In this document: positions 25,794 through 32,814 of the stretch, in pieces
Layout: each line of letters opens with the position of its first letter
How positions within the stretch are numbered: position 1 is the stretch's first letter
From: Escherichia albertii NBRC 107761 = DSM 17582
GTDB lineage: Bacteria; Pseudomonadota; Gammaproteobacteria; Enterobacterales; Enterobacteriaceae
Assembly (NCBI RefSeq): GCF_000759775.1
Contig: NZ_BBMY01000038.1
Location: 1 to 35,098, forward strand
Reading direction: 5' to 3'
DNA length: 35,098 nt
Position numbers and translations under genes: made by a program
The notes under the pieces: generated by a model
The model's input: the letters and a program-made list of their open reading frames with translations, nothing else
Database searches by the model: none
Told to the model about the DNA's origin: nothing

Positions 25794-26132
25794 TTAAATT
25801 ATTAATGGTTCTATGAATTTGGCATAAACATCAACAAACAACTTTTCATTTCCTCTTACATGGCAATGTACTGCTGCATTACTATTATTACTCAGTACTT
25901 TTTTAGGGATAACCAACTGATAATCTTGATCAATGTTTAGCACCGAGGGTATTTCATGATTATAGCGGTGAACATGAAGAATGATGTCGTCCTCTTCAGA
26001 CAGGATCCCCTGATACACAAAAGCAATATCTCCACCAGTAATCAAATTTCCATTTTTAACCAGTACACCCTCTCCACAGGAATCTTCACTACTAATAAAG
26101 ATAAGACTATAGATACCATCCTTCATAATCAT
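25794..26132 (-). CDS. grlR: GrlR, repressor of GrlA (shortened allele)
   Basis: GrlR binds GrlA and prevents it from activating ler. It is a small all-beta lipocalin-like protein. This copy has 112 aa, whereas the E. coli protein I remember has 123 and ends in about eleven more residues. The surface EDED motif is replaced by EEDD (46-49, LSEEDD). After the stop, dropping one T would let the frame continue eleven further codons to a TGA (see findings). The ATG at 26132 overlaps the stop of a six-codon leader ORF. An alternative start two codons in is the ATG at 26126. Confidence 0.93.
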   Translation of the reverse strand: MIMKDGIYSLIFISSEDSCGEGVLVKNGNLITGGDIAFVYQGILSEEDDIILHVHRYNHEIPSVLNIDQDYQLVIPKKVLSNNSNAAVHCHVRGNEKLFVDVYAKFIEPLII

Positions 26133-26149
26133 AACTCACTCAGTTTCAT
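26129..26149 (-). CDS. Six-codon leader ORF translationally coupled to grlR
   Basis: The ORF reads MKLSEL-stop. It has by far the best ribosome binding site in the region (AAAGGAGTGAGG at 26155-26166, 5 bases before the ATG), while grlR itself has only a weak one. Its stop overlaps the grlR start in an ATGA, the classical arrangement for translational coupling. Expression is not shown by sequence alone. Confidence 0.5.
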   Translation of the reverse strand: MKLSEL

Positions 26150-26233
26150 ACCAACCTCACTCCTTTCAATTTGTTCTATCCATAAGCGACACAAGAATAA
26201 TGGAGATGTTTCTTTTTCTCCAGATTGCAATGT

Positions 26234-26262
26234 AATATATCATTAAATATACTCATATTCAA
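26234..26262 (-). promoter_or_regulatory. Candidate grlRA promoter
   Basis: Minus strand TTGAAT (26257-26262) and TATATT (26234-26239) are 17 bases apart, a good sigma70 match, with a leader of about 80 nt to the leader ORF. Confidence 0.6.
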
Positions 26263-26280
26263 ACCTGTTATTTCCTGTGG

Positions 26281-26310
26281 TTGACATATTTAATTTTTGA
26301 TGAATCATAT
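26281..26310 (+). promoter_or_regulatory. Candidate etgA promoter
   Basis: TTGACA (26281-26286) is a perfect -35, followed after 17-18 bases by ATCATA/TCATAT. Transcription would begin only a few bases before the etgA ATG at 26323, giving a very short leader. Confidence 0.45.
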
Positions 26311-26322
26311 TGAATATCCAAA

Positions 26323-26787
26323 ATGAAAACAAAAAAGGCCATATTAAGTATCATTCTCATTTCAAACTTTTGTTATGCTTCTGATTGCTTTGAAACTACT
26401 GGGAAAGCATATAATATAGATCCTTTAATATTAAAGGCAATTGCATGGAATGAATCCAGAAATCAAAATGGAATAAAAAGCAAAATGAACAAAAATGGAA
26501 CATATGATATAGGCATAATGCAAATAAATTCATCTCATTTAAATTTGTTAAGTAAATTTAACATATCAGAGGATGATTTATTACATGATGCCTGCATAAA
26601 CATATCGGTCGCTGGCTATATTCTGGCCTCTAACATCAAATCCAGAGGGAATACATGGGATGCAGTTGGTGCGTATAATGCGGGCTACTTTAACACACCA
26701 AATGTAGTAGAACTCAGAAGACAATATGCGATGAAAATATATAAAACATACACTAAATTAAAAAACAATGAACAAATCATCGATTAA
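26323..26787 (+). CDS. etgA: EtgA, T3SS-dedicated lytic transglycosylase
   Basis: EtgA (154 aa, formerly rORF3) is a periplasmic SLT-family enzyme that cuts peptidoglycan so the injectisome can pass. A signal peptide ends near residue 20 (FCYAS). The catalytic Glu is Glu44 in AWNESRN, and a lysozyme-like Asp is at 62; both are offset by two from the Glu42/Asp60 I recall for EPEC. The GIMQINSSH motif and the AYNAG motif are typical. No ribosome binding site precedes the ATG. Its 3' end overlaps the convergent escU end by 4 bases. Confidence 0.95.
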   Translation: MKTKKAILSIILISNFCYASDCFETTGKAYNIDPLILKAIAWNESRNQNGIKSKMNKNGTYDIGIMQINSSHLNLLSKFNISEDDLLHDACINISVAGYILASNIKSRGNTWDAVGAYNAGYFNTPNVVELRRQYAMKIYKTYTKLKNNEQIID

Positions 26788-27821
26788 TAATCAAGATCTA
26801 TCGCAATACGAATCAATTGTGCCACAGGCTCAAAAAAGTCTTCTGTTATGTATTGTCCTTTATTTATATTCTTATAGAGGCTTCTTGCAAGAGGGATATC
26901 TTCAATCACTGGAATATCATAGCGCTCCGCTAGTTTGATGATCTGCAAAGCTTTAGCATCTTTCCCTGTTTCAATCACCAGAGGCAATGGAGTCTCACCG
27001 AGTTTATAGTACAGACAAATTGCAATATGCGTAGGGTTTTTGACGATAACAGTTGATTTTTTAATGTTATTCGCCAGACTTCCACTTTGTATCTCGGAAT
27101 GAAGGCGTCGACGCTCCCCTTTAATTTCAGGGTTACCATCAGTATCCTTGGCTTCTCGCTTCACCTCATCTTTACTCATTTTCATTTTCTTCAATCCCTC
27201 ATGTTTCTGGAACCAGAAATCAAATACCGAAAAGAGTAAATATCCGAATAACACACCTTTCCATAAAAGAAAAACGAAAAAAGCCACAAGAACAAGAGTT
27301 TGATATGCGTTGAGGTTTGTAAAATTAATAAACTCGCTTGCATATGAATGTCCCATAAAGTAGAAGATGAGAGCAATTATCACCAGTTTAAATACCGACT
27401 TAAATAGCTCAAAAATACTCTTCACAGAGAAAATATTTTTAAGGTTATTTTTTACACTGATTTTCTGAGCCGAGGGCTTTATTTTTTCTACCGCAAAGAT
27501 GAATCCTGTTTGTGATACACCTGTTGCAACAGTTCCAACAAAAACAATTAAAGAAATGGGTAAAATATATAATAAGAGAATATTTAATACCGAACCTAAT
27601 ATTTCACGAATGGCATATAGGAATGGTCTGTTTAGTGAATTTATTGCCGTATTAACTAACCCGACAATATCAATAAAAAAACTTGCACCATATAAAGAAA
27701 AAAATGAAAAAAGGATTAATGACTGCACCGCAGCCATTACCTCCTCACTTTTAGTTACATCGCCCTTCTTTTTTAGATCCCTTAGTTTTTTAGGTGTAGG
27801 CTTTTCTGTTTTTTCACTCAT
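26784..27821 (-). CDS. escU: EscU, autocleaving export switch protein
   Basis: EscU (345 aa, the family length) is the SctU/FlhB-family export apparatus protein that controls substrate switching. Four transmembrane helices lie in about residues 30-200. The cytoplasmic domain cleaves itself in the NPTH motif at 262-265, which is intact. The linker (205-245) is highly charged. It is the last gene of LEE1, overlaps escT by 8 bases, and runs tail-to-tail into etgA without a visible terminator. Confidence 0.98.
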   Translation of the reverse strand: MSEKTEKPTPKKLRDLKKKGDVTKSEEVMAAVQSLILFSFFSLYGASFFIDIVGLVNTAINSLNRPFLYAIREILGSVLNILLLYILPISLIVFVGTVATGVSQTGFIFAVEKIKPSAQKISVKNNLKNIFSVKSIFELFKSVFKLVIIALIFYFMGHSYASEFINFTNLNAYQTLVLVAFFVFLLWKGVLFGYLLFSVFDFWFQKHEGLKKMKMSKDEVKREAKDTDGNPEIKGERRRLHSEIQSGSLANNIKKSTVIVKNPTHIAICLYYKLGETPLPLVIETGKDAKALQIIKLAERYDIPVIEDIPLARSLYKNINKGQYITEDFFEPVAQLIRIAIDLDY

Positions 27822-28590
27822 TAATCATACTCGGCAACGATCTATCAATTATGTCAGAATGAATATTTGCTGTAATAAATTCTGGAAAAACGTGAATAAC
27901 TAATAACAACATAAAAATTGCTATCAAACTTTTTACTGGCAGTGATAATGTAAATACGTTCAGTTGAGGAGCTGTTTTATTAAGAAACCCAAACCCCATA
28001 TCACATAAAAATATACCGATAACCATGGGAATTGAGAATGATAACATCAGTCTGATAAATGAATCCCATAGCGAAAATAAGAAGTCGACTAAAGCACGAT
28101 TAAACATTATATCTGCTTGTAATGGCAATATCTCGTAAGATAGATATAACTTCTCCAAAACACTTTGTATCCCTCCCTGAATAACAAAAATCACCGTGAT
28201 AAATTGGTATAAAATAACGCCGGTAATAGAAGACGAATCACTTATAGATGGGTTAAAAATTGAAGATATTGTTGAACCCCTTAAGGTATCAATGATCTGC
28301 CCAGCCGCATCTATTGCCCAAAAAAGTATAGTAAATGACAATCCAATAAAAAAACCTATACTTATTTCTTTTAACACAATGCCAGTCAATGGAAAAATTC
28401 CAGAGGGTAATTTTTCTGAGAATGTATAGTTTTCGATGATAATGGGTAGCGTAAATGCAACCATAATCGAATTGCGTATAAAATTACTGAGCAAAACGCC
28501 TGTTGAAAATATTGGCAGAATAATAAACATCCCCAATGGTCTGAGTATGCAAAAGAATGATGAAACTATGACAGTCATTATTTCATTCAT
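27814..28590 (-). CDS. escT: EscT, export apparatus membrane protein
   Basis: EscT (258 aa, the family length) is the SctT/FliR-family component of the helical export gate with EscR and EscS. Several hydrophobic helices span the sequence, and the N-terminal SFFCILRPLGMFIILPIFS motif is conserved. It overlaps escS by one base and escU by 8. Confidence 0.97.
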   Translation of the reverse strand: MNEIMTVIVSSFFCILRPLGMFIILPIFSTGVLLSNFIRNSIMVAFTLPIIIENYTFSEKLPSGIFPLTGIVLKEISIGFFIGLSFTILFWAIDAAGQIIDTLRGSTISSIFNPSISDSSSITGVILYQFITVIFVIQGGIQSVLEKLYLSYEILPLQADIMFNRALVDFLFSLWDSFIRLMLSFSIPMVIGIFLCDMGFGFLNKTAPQLNVFTLSLPVKSLIAIFMLLLVIHVFPEFITANIHSDIIDRSLPSMINE

Positions 28591-28859
28591 TAGCCATTCA
28601 CCTTTGGAATCATTTCAAATATTATCGACGAGAAGTTGATGATTGTTGTTCCCATCCAGTGATAAGTCAGAGCAAGTGTAGAAAATACTGCTATTATTTT
28701 CAGCAAAAAAGGTAATGTCTGATCCTGCAACTGTGTTATAGCCTGGATCAAGCTAATAATAATACCGATAACAGAAGCTGCTATAACCGTAGGCAGTGAC
28801 AGGATAAATATGATCCATAGAGTTTGCACACATAATTGAACAAAATATCCAGTTTCCAT
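28590..28859 (-). CDS. escS: EscS, export apparatus membrane protein
   Basis: EscS (89 aa, the family length) is the SctS/FliQ-family protein with two transmembrane helices (about 12-36 and 50-74) in the export gate. The motif ISLIQAITQLQDQTL between them is characteristic. It overlaps escR by one base (TAATG). Confidence 0.97.
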   Translation of the reverse strand: METGYFVQLCVQTLWIIFILSLPTVIAASVIGIIISLIQAITQLQDQTLPFLLKIIAVFSTLALTYHWMGTTIINFSSIIFEMIPKVNG

Positions 28860-29512
28860 TAATTTACCACCAACAGAAATTCAAATAATTTTTGCCAGCC
28901 CCCAACAAGAATGAATAACAGGATTTTAAAAGGTATCGAAATTGTAACTGGCGATACCATCATCATACCCAGGGCTAACAAGATATTGGAAATGATCAAA
29001 TCTATGGCAATAAAGGGCAAATAGAGTAAGAAACCTATTTTGAATGCGGCTTCAAGCTGCCCCATAGTGAAAGCAGGTAACAGTATAAACAGAGAGTCTT
29101 TTTTTAATATAGTTTCATTACCCAGTTTTTTTTGGGCTACATTTTCAAAAAACGCAACATTTTCCTTATCTGTATTTTTTTCTAAAAAAACGCGATATGG
29201 TGATAATATTTTCTCATCAACCTTTTGAAAAAAATCAGAATCAGTATAGCTAATTTGCTCCTGAGAAATATTGTCATTTATTTGTAATATTATCGGAGAC
29301 ATAATAAACATTGTCAGTATCAGAGATACTGATGTTAATGCCATATTGGGTGGTACTTGTTGAATGCCTAATGCGTTCTTCAGAATCCCTAGTACAATTG
29401 AAATTTTCAGGAATGAAGTACCAATAACAACAAATATAGGCAGCAACGATAAAAGAAAAAATACAATAATTAAAAATATTGGCTGTGAACCAATGGTCAT
29501 TAACTGAGACAT
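28859..29512 (-). CDS. escR: EscR, export apparatus membrane protein
   Basis: EscR (217 aa, the family length) is the SctR/FliP-family core of the export gate. Four hydrophobic helices are visible, with the conserved QPIFLIIVFFLLSLLPI start, the QVPPNMAL segment and a large periplasmic loop at about 85-130. It begins 4 bases after the escL stop. Confidence 0.98.
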   Translation of the reverse strand: MSQLMTIGSQPIFLIIVFFLLSLLPIFVVIGTSFLKISIVLGILKNALGIQQVPPNMALTSVSLILTMFIMSPIILQINDNISQEQISYTDSDFFQKVDEKILSPYRVFLEKNTDKENVAFFENVAQKKLGNETILKKDSLFILLPAFTMGQLEAAFKIGFLLYLPFIAIDLIISNILLALGMMMVSPVTISIPFKILLFILVGGWQKLFEFLLVVN

Positions 29513-29516
29513 GCTA

Positions 29517-30170
29517 TCATTCCTGAATAATATTAGAATAATTCTCTTTAAATGAGTTTAATAAGATATTTATTTGTTCTAGCGGGTCTAATGTTATTCT
29601 GATGTATTCATTTTCTATTATTATTTTATTAACTGGTATATCAGCATCATTAATGAACTGTATATTTTTATCATCATCGGGCTCAAGCCTAACATCAGGG
29701 TTTTTAGTAATCTTAATGGTGCCCGCAATATTGTTATGAGAAAGCGTTTCACTTACCATTTCATTAAGTAAGTCACTCCAGTTAATTCTTGATGATGTAT
29801 CTAAAGAATATAATGCATTGGTTAATGACAAATGAACTTTATTCATTACATCTTGCATTAAAATCAATTCAATATCCTGAACATCCTTAATCCATTCTAT
29901 CGAGTTGGTTATTTCTTTCTCTAACTTTATTTCGTTATTTTTTCGAATCCGTTCTCTCATTGCTATCATTTTTTTGGCGATTTTTTTTCTGGACTCGTTC
30001 CTTAACTCTTTCGATTTTCTCCTCGCCCTCAGTAAATGTTCACATGTCTTTTTTCTCGTTATTTTGACTATGTCATCAGATTGAATAATTTCCTGTAGCT
30101 TATCTTCAGATATGAGATCTTCCGTAAGCACTAAATCAATTTTTATCTTTTTATATTCATAAAGTTTCAT
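29517..30170 (-). CDS. escL: EscL (Orf5), ATPase stator
   Basis: EscL (217 aa) is the SctL/FliH-family stator that links the ATPase EscN to the sorting platform. A very charged, Lys/Glu-rich helix at about 45-90 (RARRKSKELRNESRKK) is followed by the C-terminal EscN-binding domain. It overlaps escK by 14 bases and precedes escR by 4. Confidence 0.94.
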   Translation of the reverse strand: MKLYEYKKIKIDLVLTEDLISEDKLQEIIQSDDIVKITRKKTCEHLLRARRKSKELRNESRKKIAKKMIAMRERIRKNNEIKLEKEITNSIEWIKDVQDIELILMQDVMNKVHLSLTNALYSLDTSSRINWSDLLNEMVSETLSHNNIAGTIKITKNPDVRLEPDDDKNIQFINDADIPVNKIIIENEYIRITLDPLEQINILLNSFKENYSNIIQE

Positions 30171-30756
30171 AAGGCAATAAAATTTTATTAAGTCGGTTAA
30201 GAAATAAATTATTAATATGGTTTGGCTTTATTTCTCCACTTTTCGGTAAAAGATACTTGACTACTGTCCATAAGGGATTATCAGAAAATAGCCATTCAAG
30301 ATTCCCTGCACCATATTTTATTAGTTCAGAACAAAATCGTTCTTCGCCATATTCTGGTTTACATTGCCCGCCCTGCCAATAGAATGATAATTGTTTCACA
30401 TTTTGATATCCTATTTCTCTGATCAGAGTTTCTCGGTATAAACGTGAAAAAATATAATCGGGGCATTGAATTTCAAATAATGCACTACTTAGAGCAAGTA
30501 ATCTTATTTTCCCAATAGACTGATATAAAAAACCTTCCTTATTTATATCAGTTAATTCTACTCCACCAATTTTACTTTGTATTTCCTGACGTAATATTTT
30601 ATTCAGCTGATTACGTGTAGAGCTGCTTTCTCTTAAGCGCCGGAAACTTATCTGATTGACGCCGGTTAAATCACCAAGCCACTCATCATGAATCATCATG
30701 ATTGGATAGTTGATTAATTTATAGTAGTTATAGTCTATTTTATTAAGAATCGTCAT
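30157..30756 (-). CDS. escK: EscK (Orf4), sorting-platform adaptor
   Basis: EscK (199 aa) is the LEE SctK/OrgA-type protein needed to assemble the cytoplasmic sorting platform with EscQ and EscL. It is soluble, mixed helical, without motifs of its own, and is identified by position and length between cesAB and escL. It overlaps cesAB by 4 bases and escL by 14 bases. Confidence 0.9.
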   Translation of the reverse strand: MTILNKIDYNYYKLINYPIMMIHDEWLGDLTGVNQISFRRLRESSSTRNQLNKILRQEIQSKIGGVELTDINKEGFLYQSIGKIRLLALSSALFEIQCPDYIFSRLYRETLIREIGYQNVKQLSFYWQGGQCKPEYGEERFCSELIKYGAGNLEWLFSDNPLWTVVKYLLPKSGEIKPNHINNLFLNRLNKILLPYETL

Positions 30757-31067
30757 ACTATTTTTCTATTATTTTTATTCCGTTGATTCTTCGTTAGTTG
30801 GTTTTTAGATCTCAGAGGACTCATGGTCTCTATTAATTTCTCAATCTTACTTAAAGCAGAATCATATAACTTTCTCTCTTCACCATTTGTATATCCCTCG
30901 ATTAGATTATTTAACTTTTCGGCGGCCTGAGGATCCGTTTTGGCCTTTTCATTTAGAATCTTAACATTTTCTTTTACAACATCAAATTCAGCGATTATTT
31001 TCTTTATTAATTCAATCTCTGCTCTTATTTTTTTATCTAATAATTGTTTATTTTTTGTTTGACTCAA
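30753..31067 (-). CDS. cesAB: CesAB (Orf3), chaperone of EspA and EspB
   Basis: CesAB (104 aa here, about 107 in E. coli) is a small, very basic, helical, partly disordered chaperone that binds EspA and EspB and brings EspA to EscN. The sequence is almost entirely coiled-coil-like helix with a Lys/Arg/Asn-rich tail. It follows escE by 12 bases and overlaps escK by 4. Confidence 0.93.
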   Translation of the reverse strand: MSQTKNKQLLDKKIRAEIELIKKIIAEFDVVKENVKILNEKAKTDPQAAEKLNNLIEGYTNGEERKLYDSALSKIEKLIETMSPLRSKNQLTKNQRNKNNRKIV

Positions 31068-31079
31068 AATGCTCGCCCT

Positions 31080-31298
31080 CTATTTATTGTTGATCCTGAT
31101 TGACATAATCTCAATGACCTTAATTGCCGCATCGCATGCAATGAGCAGTTCCTTTGCTTCATTGTAAGTAACTTTATCCAGGGGGTGTTTCATTTTCTCA
31201 TGGATTTCGTTTTTTTTATCGTTTATTTTTTCAATAAAAATGGCGGCAGCTTCTTTGTTTTTTATTATTTCATCTTCCAGTTCAGTTATCGTTATCAT
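31080..31298 (-). CDS. escE: EscE (Orf2), needle co-chaperone
   Basis: EscE (72 aa) binds EscG and the needle subunit EscF, keeping EscF monomeric, as PscE does. The sequence is a helical hairpin rich in Glu, Lys and Ile. It begins 14 bases after the ler stop and has no strong ribosome binding site, so coupling to ler translation is likely. Confidence 0.92.
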   Translation of the reverse strand: MITITELEDEIIKNKEAAAIFIEKINDKKNEIHEKMKHPLDKVTYNEAKELLIACDAAIKVIEIMSIRINNK

Positions 31299-31312
31299 CT
31301 AATGGTTTTATA

Positions 31313-31684
31313 TTAAATATTTTTCAGCGGCATTAATTCTTCTTCTGTGTCCTTAACAAGAAAATCTTCTTTCTTCATTCCATTTTGCAGTGCTTCTTTG
31401 AGCCAACGAGGTTGTCGACCAACTCCCGACCAAGTCTGTCCTTCTTCATTACGATAGCAAACACCTTTCGATGACTTCCTGCGAGCAAGGTCATCATCAG
31501 GTATATTGGTATATCCCAGTTCTTGTAGAGTTATATTGTAGTAAGTAATCTGTTTCTGAATCGACTCAATTACACTTTGAATCTCTTGCTCTCGCAGTCG
31601 CTTTGCTTCCTGCTGTAGCACTTCAATTTGCTCAATAAGTTGAATGTACGGGCTTGTTGTGTGCGAATTAGCTTCCATATTCAT
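31313..31684 (-). CDS. ler: Ler, master activator of the LEE
   Basis: Ler (123 aa) is an H-NS paralogue that displaces H-NS from LEE2-LEE5 and other promoters. The N-terminal coiled-coil oligomerisation part is at about 11-57 and the C-terminal DNA-binding loop is TWSGVGRQPRWL at 84-95, with Arg90 at the DNA-contacting position. The MNMEANSHTT start at 31684 has a GGAG ribosome binding site 9 bases upstream. An upstream extension annotated in some strains is not supported here. It is first in LEE1, behind a leader of about 175 nt. Confidence 0.99.
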   Translation of the reverse strand: MNMEANSHTTSPYIQLIEQIEVLQQEAKRLREQEIQSVIESIQKQITYYNITLQELGYTNIPDDDLARRKSSKGVCYRNEEGQTWSGVGRQPRWLKEALQNGMKKEDFLVKDTEEELMPLKNI

Positions 31685-31814
31685 ATAAATAATCTCCGCA
31701 TGCTTTAATATATTAAGCTATTAATGACCTAATCCTTACGGGGAAGGGTCAACAATTAATCGAATTATATAATTTATGTGAGATAACGTTTTATCTATCA
31801 AATTTAGAACACAT

Positions 31815-31823
31815 CTACTTCAT
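31815..31823 (-). promoter_or_regulatory. Minigene ATG-AAG-TAG in the ler leader
   Basis: A start-AAG-stop minigene lies in the untranslated leader between the LEE1 promoter and ler, with AAGGA (31833-31837) 9 bases upstream of its ATG. A translated minigene in the EHEC LEE1 leader that tunes ler expression has been described; this copy is intact. Confidence 0.7.
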
Positions 31824-31865
31824 CAAACAAAATCCTTATAAAACTTATTAATCACCGATGTATAA

Positions 31866-31895
31866 TGTGTAAAATACATTATCATTAAATGTCAA
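31866..31895 (-). promoter_or_regulatory. LEE1 (ler) P1 promoter
   Basis: Minus strand TTGACA (31890-31895) is a perfect -35. It is followed after 18 bases by TACACA (31866-31871), the layout of the known LEE1 P1 promoter, with a second overlapping -10-like TATACA just downstream. The DNA around it is AT-rich, as expected for H-NS/IHF control. Confidence 0.8.
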
Positions 31896-32123
31896 CAAAA
31901 AAATCGCATTTCTTAAAAATCATTTAAAATCAATAAAATAGAAAACTATCATCTCGTTAGCAAACAGCATTAACAATTACTTTCTCACCAGTTAATCATC
32001 TTGTTTTCTTTGAGATTAATCCTATTAGACAAATGGCTAAATGAAATAATCACCGCCCTGACTTTGTTCACTATATAGCCATGACCTTTCCTCAGGACAC
32101 GAGGTGCAGATATAGCTTAAGTC

Positions 32124-32320
32124 TCATTTCCCGGCACGCCCAGGAGTGGTTGTAGTATAAAAAGTAACAAGAGGTAAATCGCAGAGCTGGCTGTAGTGTT
32201 TGCAAATATCCCGCATAGCCACACCATTCGCATCAAGAAATAGCTCCATATACTCAATACTCACTTCACTAAAGAAAACACGCCGAGCATCAGCTCATCG
32301 CCGTGACAAGGTCGGTTGAC
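32124..32320 (-). pseudogene. Frame-broken coding remnant upstream of ler
   Basis: On the minus strand an open stretch of 55 codons (32291 to the TGA at 32124) encodes a protein-like segment (SIEYMELFLDANGVAMRD, then CDLPLVTFYTTTTPGRAG). A TGA lies directly upstream in frame, while a neighbouring frame (NRPCHGDELMLGVF) runs into the same point, suggesting a frameshift at the TGTTTTCTTT run. Base composition differs from the surrounding AT-rich DNA. Family not recognised. Confidence 0.3.
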
Positions 32321-32741
32321 GTTGGAAACGGTTAAGAACGTTCGCCGAGAAGCTGGGAGTTCAAAAGTGCCAGGAGCTAAAGGTTAGTCTCCCCTGATGT
32401 TGATTAATGTGCTCCCCCTCGAAAAGGGAAAGCAAACGGATACCGATGTGCCCTTTAGTAATCAGTCCATTATATGCAGACAAAGAGGAATCAGGTTCAA
32501 CCCCAATATTCCTGGATTAAACATTAACAGTATTTTTTATCATCATAAAAAAACAAGAGGCCTCTCTGAATATTATCATTAATGCAAACAGTTACTATTC
32601 ACGCCCAAAAACCAATAAGCGTTAATAACACATTAATATTATTTCGTAATTGATATTAGATAAATATTTCACTGAGTGATTTGGAAGAAAAAATTATTTC
32701 ACAATCATTTAAAGTCCCAACTATAGATAAGTTGCATATTA

Positions 32742-32770
32742 TTGACACTATATAATGCTCTATGATACTT
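32742..32770 (+). promoter_or_regulatory. Candidate espG promoter
   Basis: TTGACA (32742-32747) is a perfect -35, with ATACTT or GATACT 16-17 bases further (32764-32770). The leader would be about 40 nt. Confidence 0.5.
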
Positions 32771-32814
32771 GTTGTTGGATTCTTCATAAATAGATGAGAC
32801 AAGAGGAGCCTCTC

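Larger units (their letters stand above)
31896..32814. other. Long upstream region between ler and espG
   Basis: About 0.9 kb lies here without a credible intact gene. From 31896 to about 32060 it is very AT-rich and probably holds activator and silencer sites for LEE1. From about 32090 to 32400 base composition is distinctly less AT-rich and contains a broken coding remnant. From about 32600 it is AT-rich again up to the espG promoter. A plus-strand 61-codon frame at 32397 has no ribosome binding site. Confidence 0.6.

Noticed and set aside
32397-32582. Plus-strand 61-codon frame upstream of espG
   Set aside because: No ribosome binding site, no promoter assigned to it, and an unconvincing composition. 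It lies in the degenerate ler-espG spacer.
32794-32814. Upstream ATG for espG adding seven residues
   Set aside because: There is no ribosome binding site before 32794, while GAGGAG is well placed for the ATG at 32815 that gives the known MINGLNN start.
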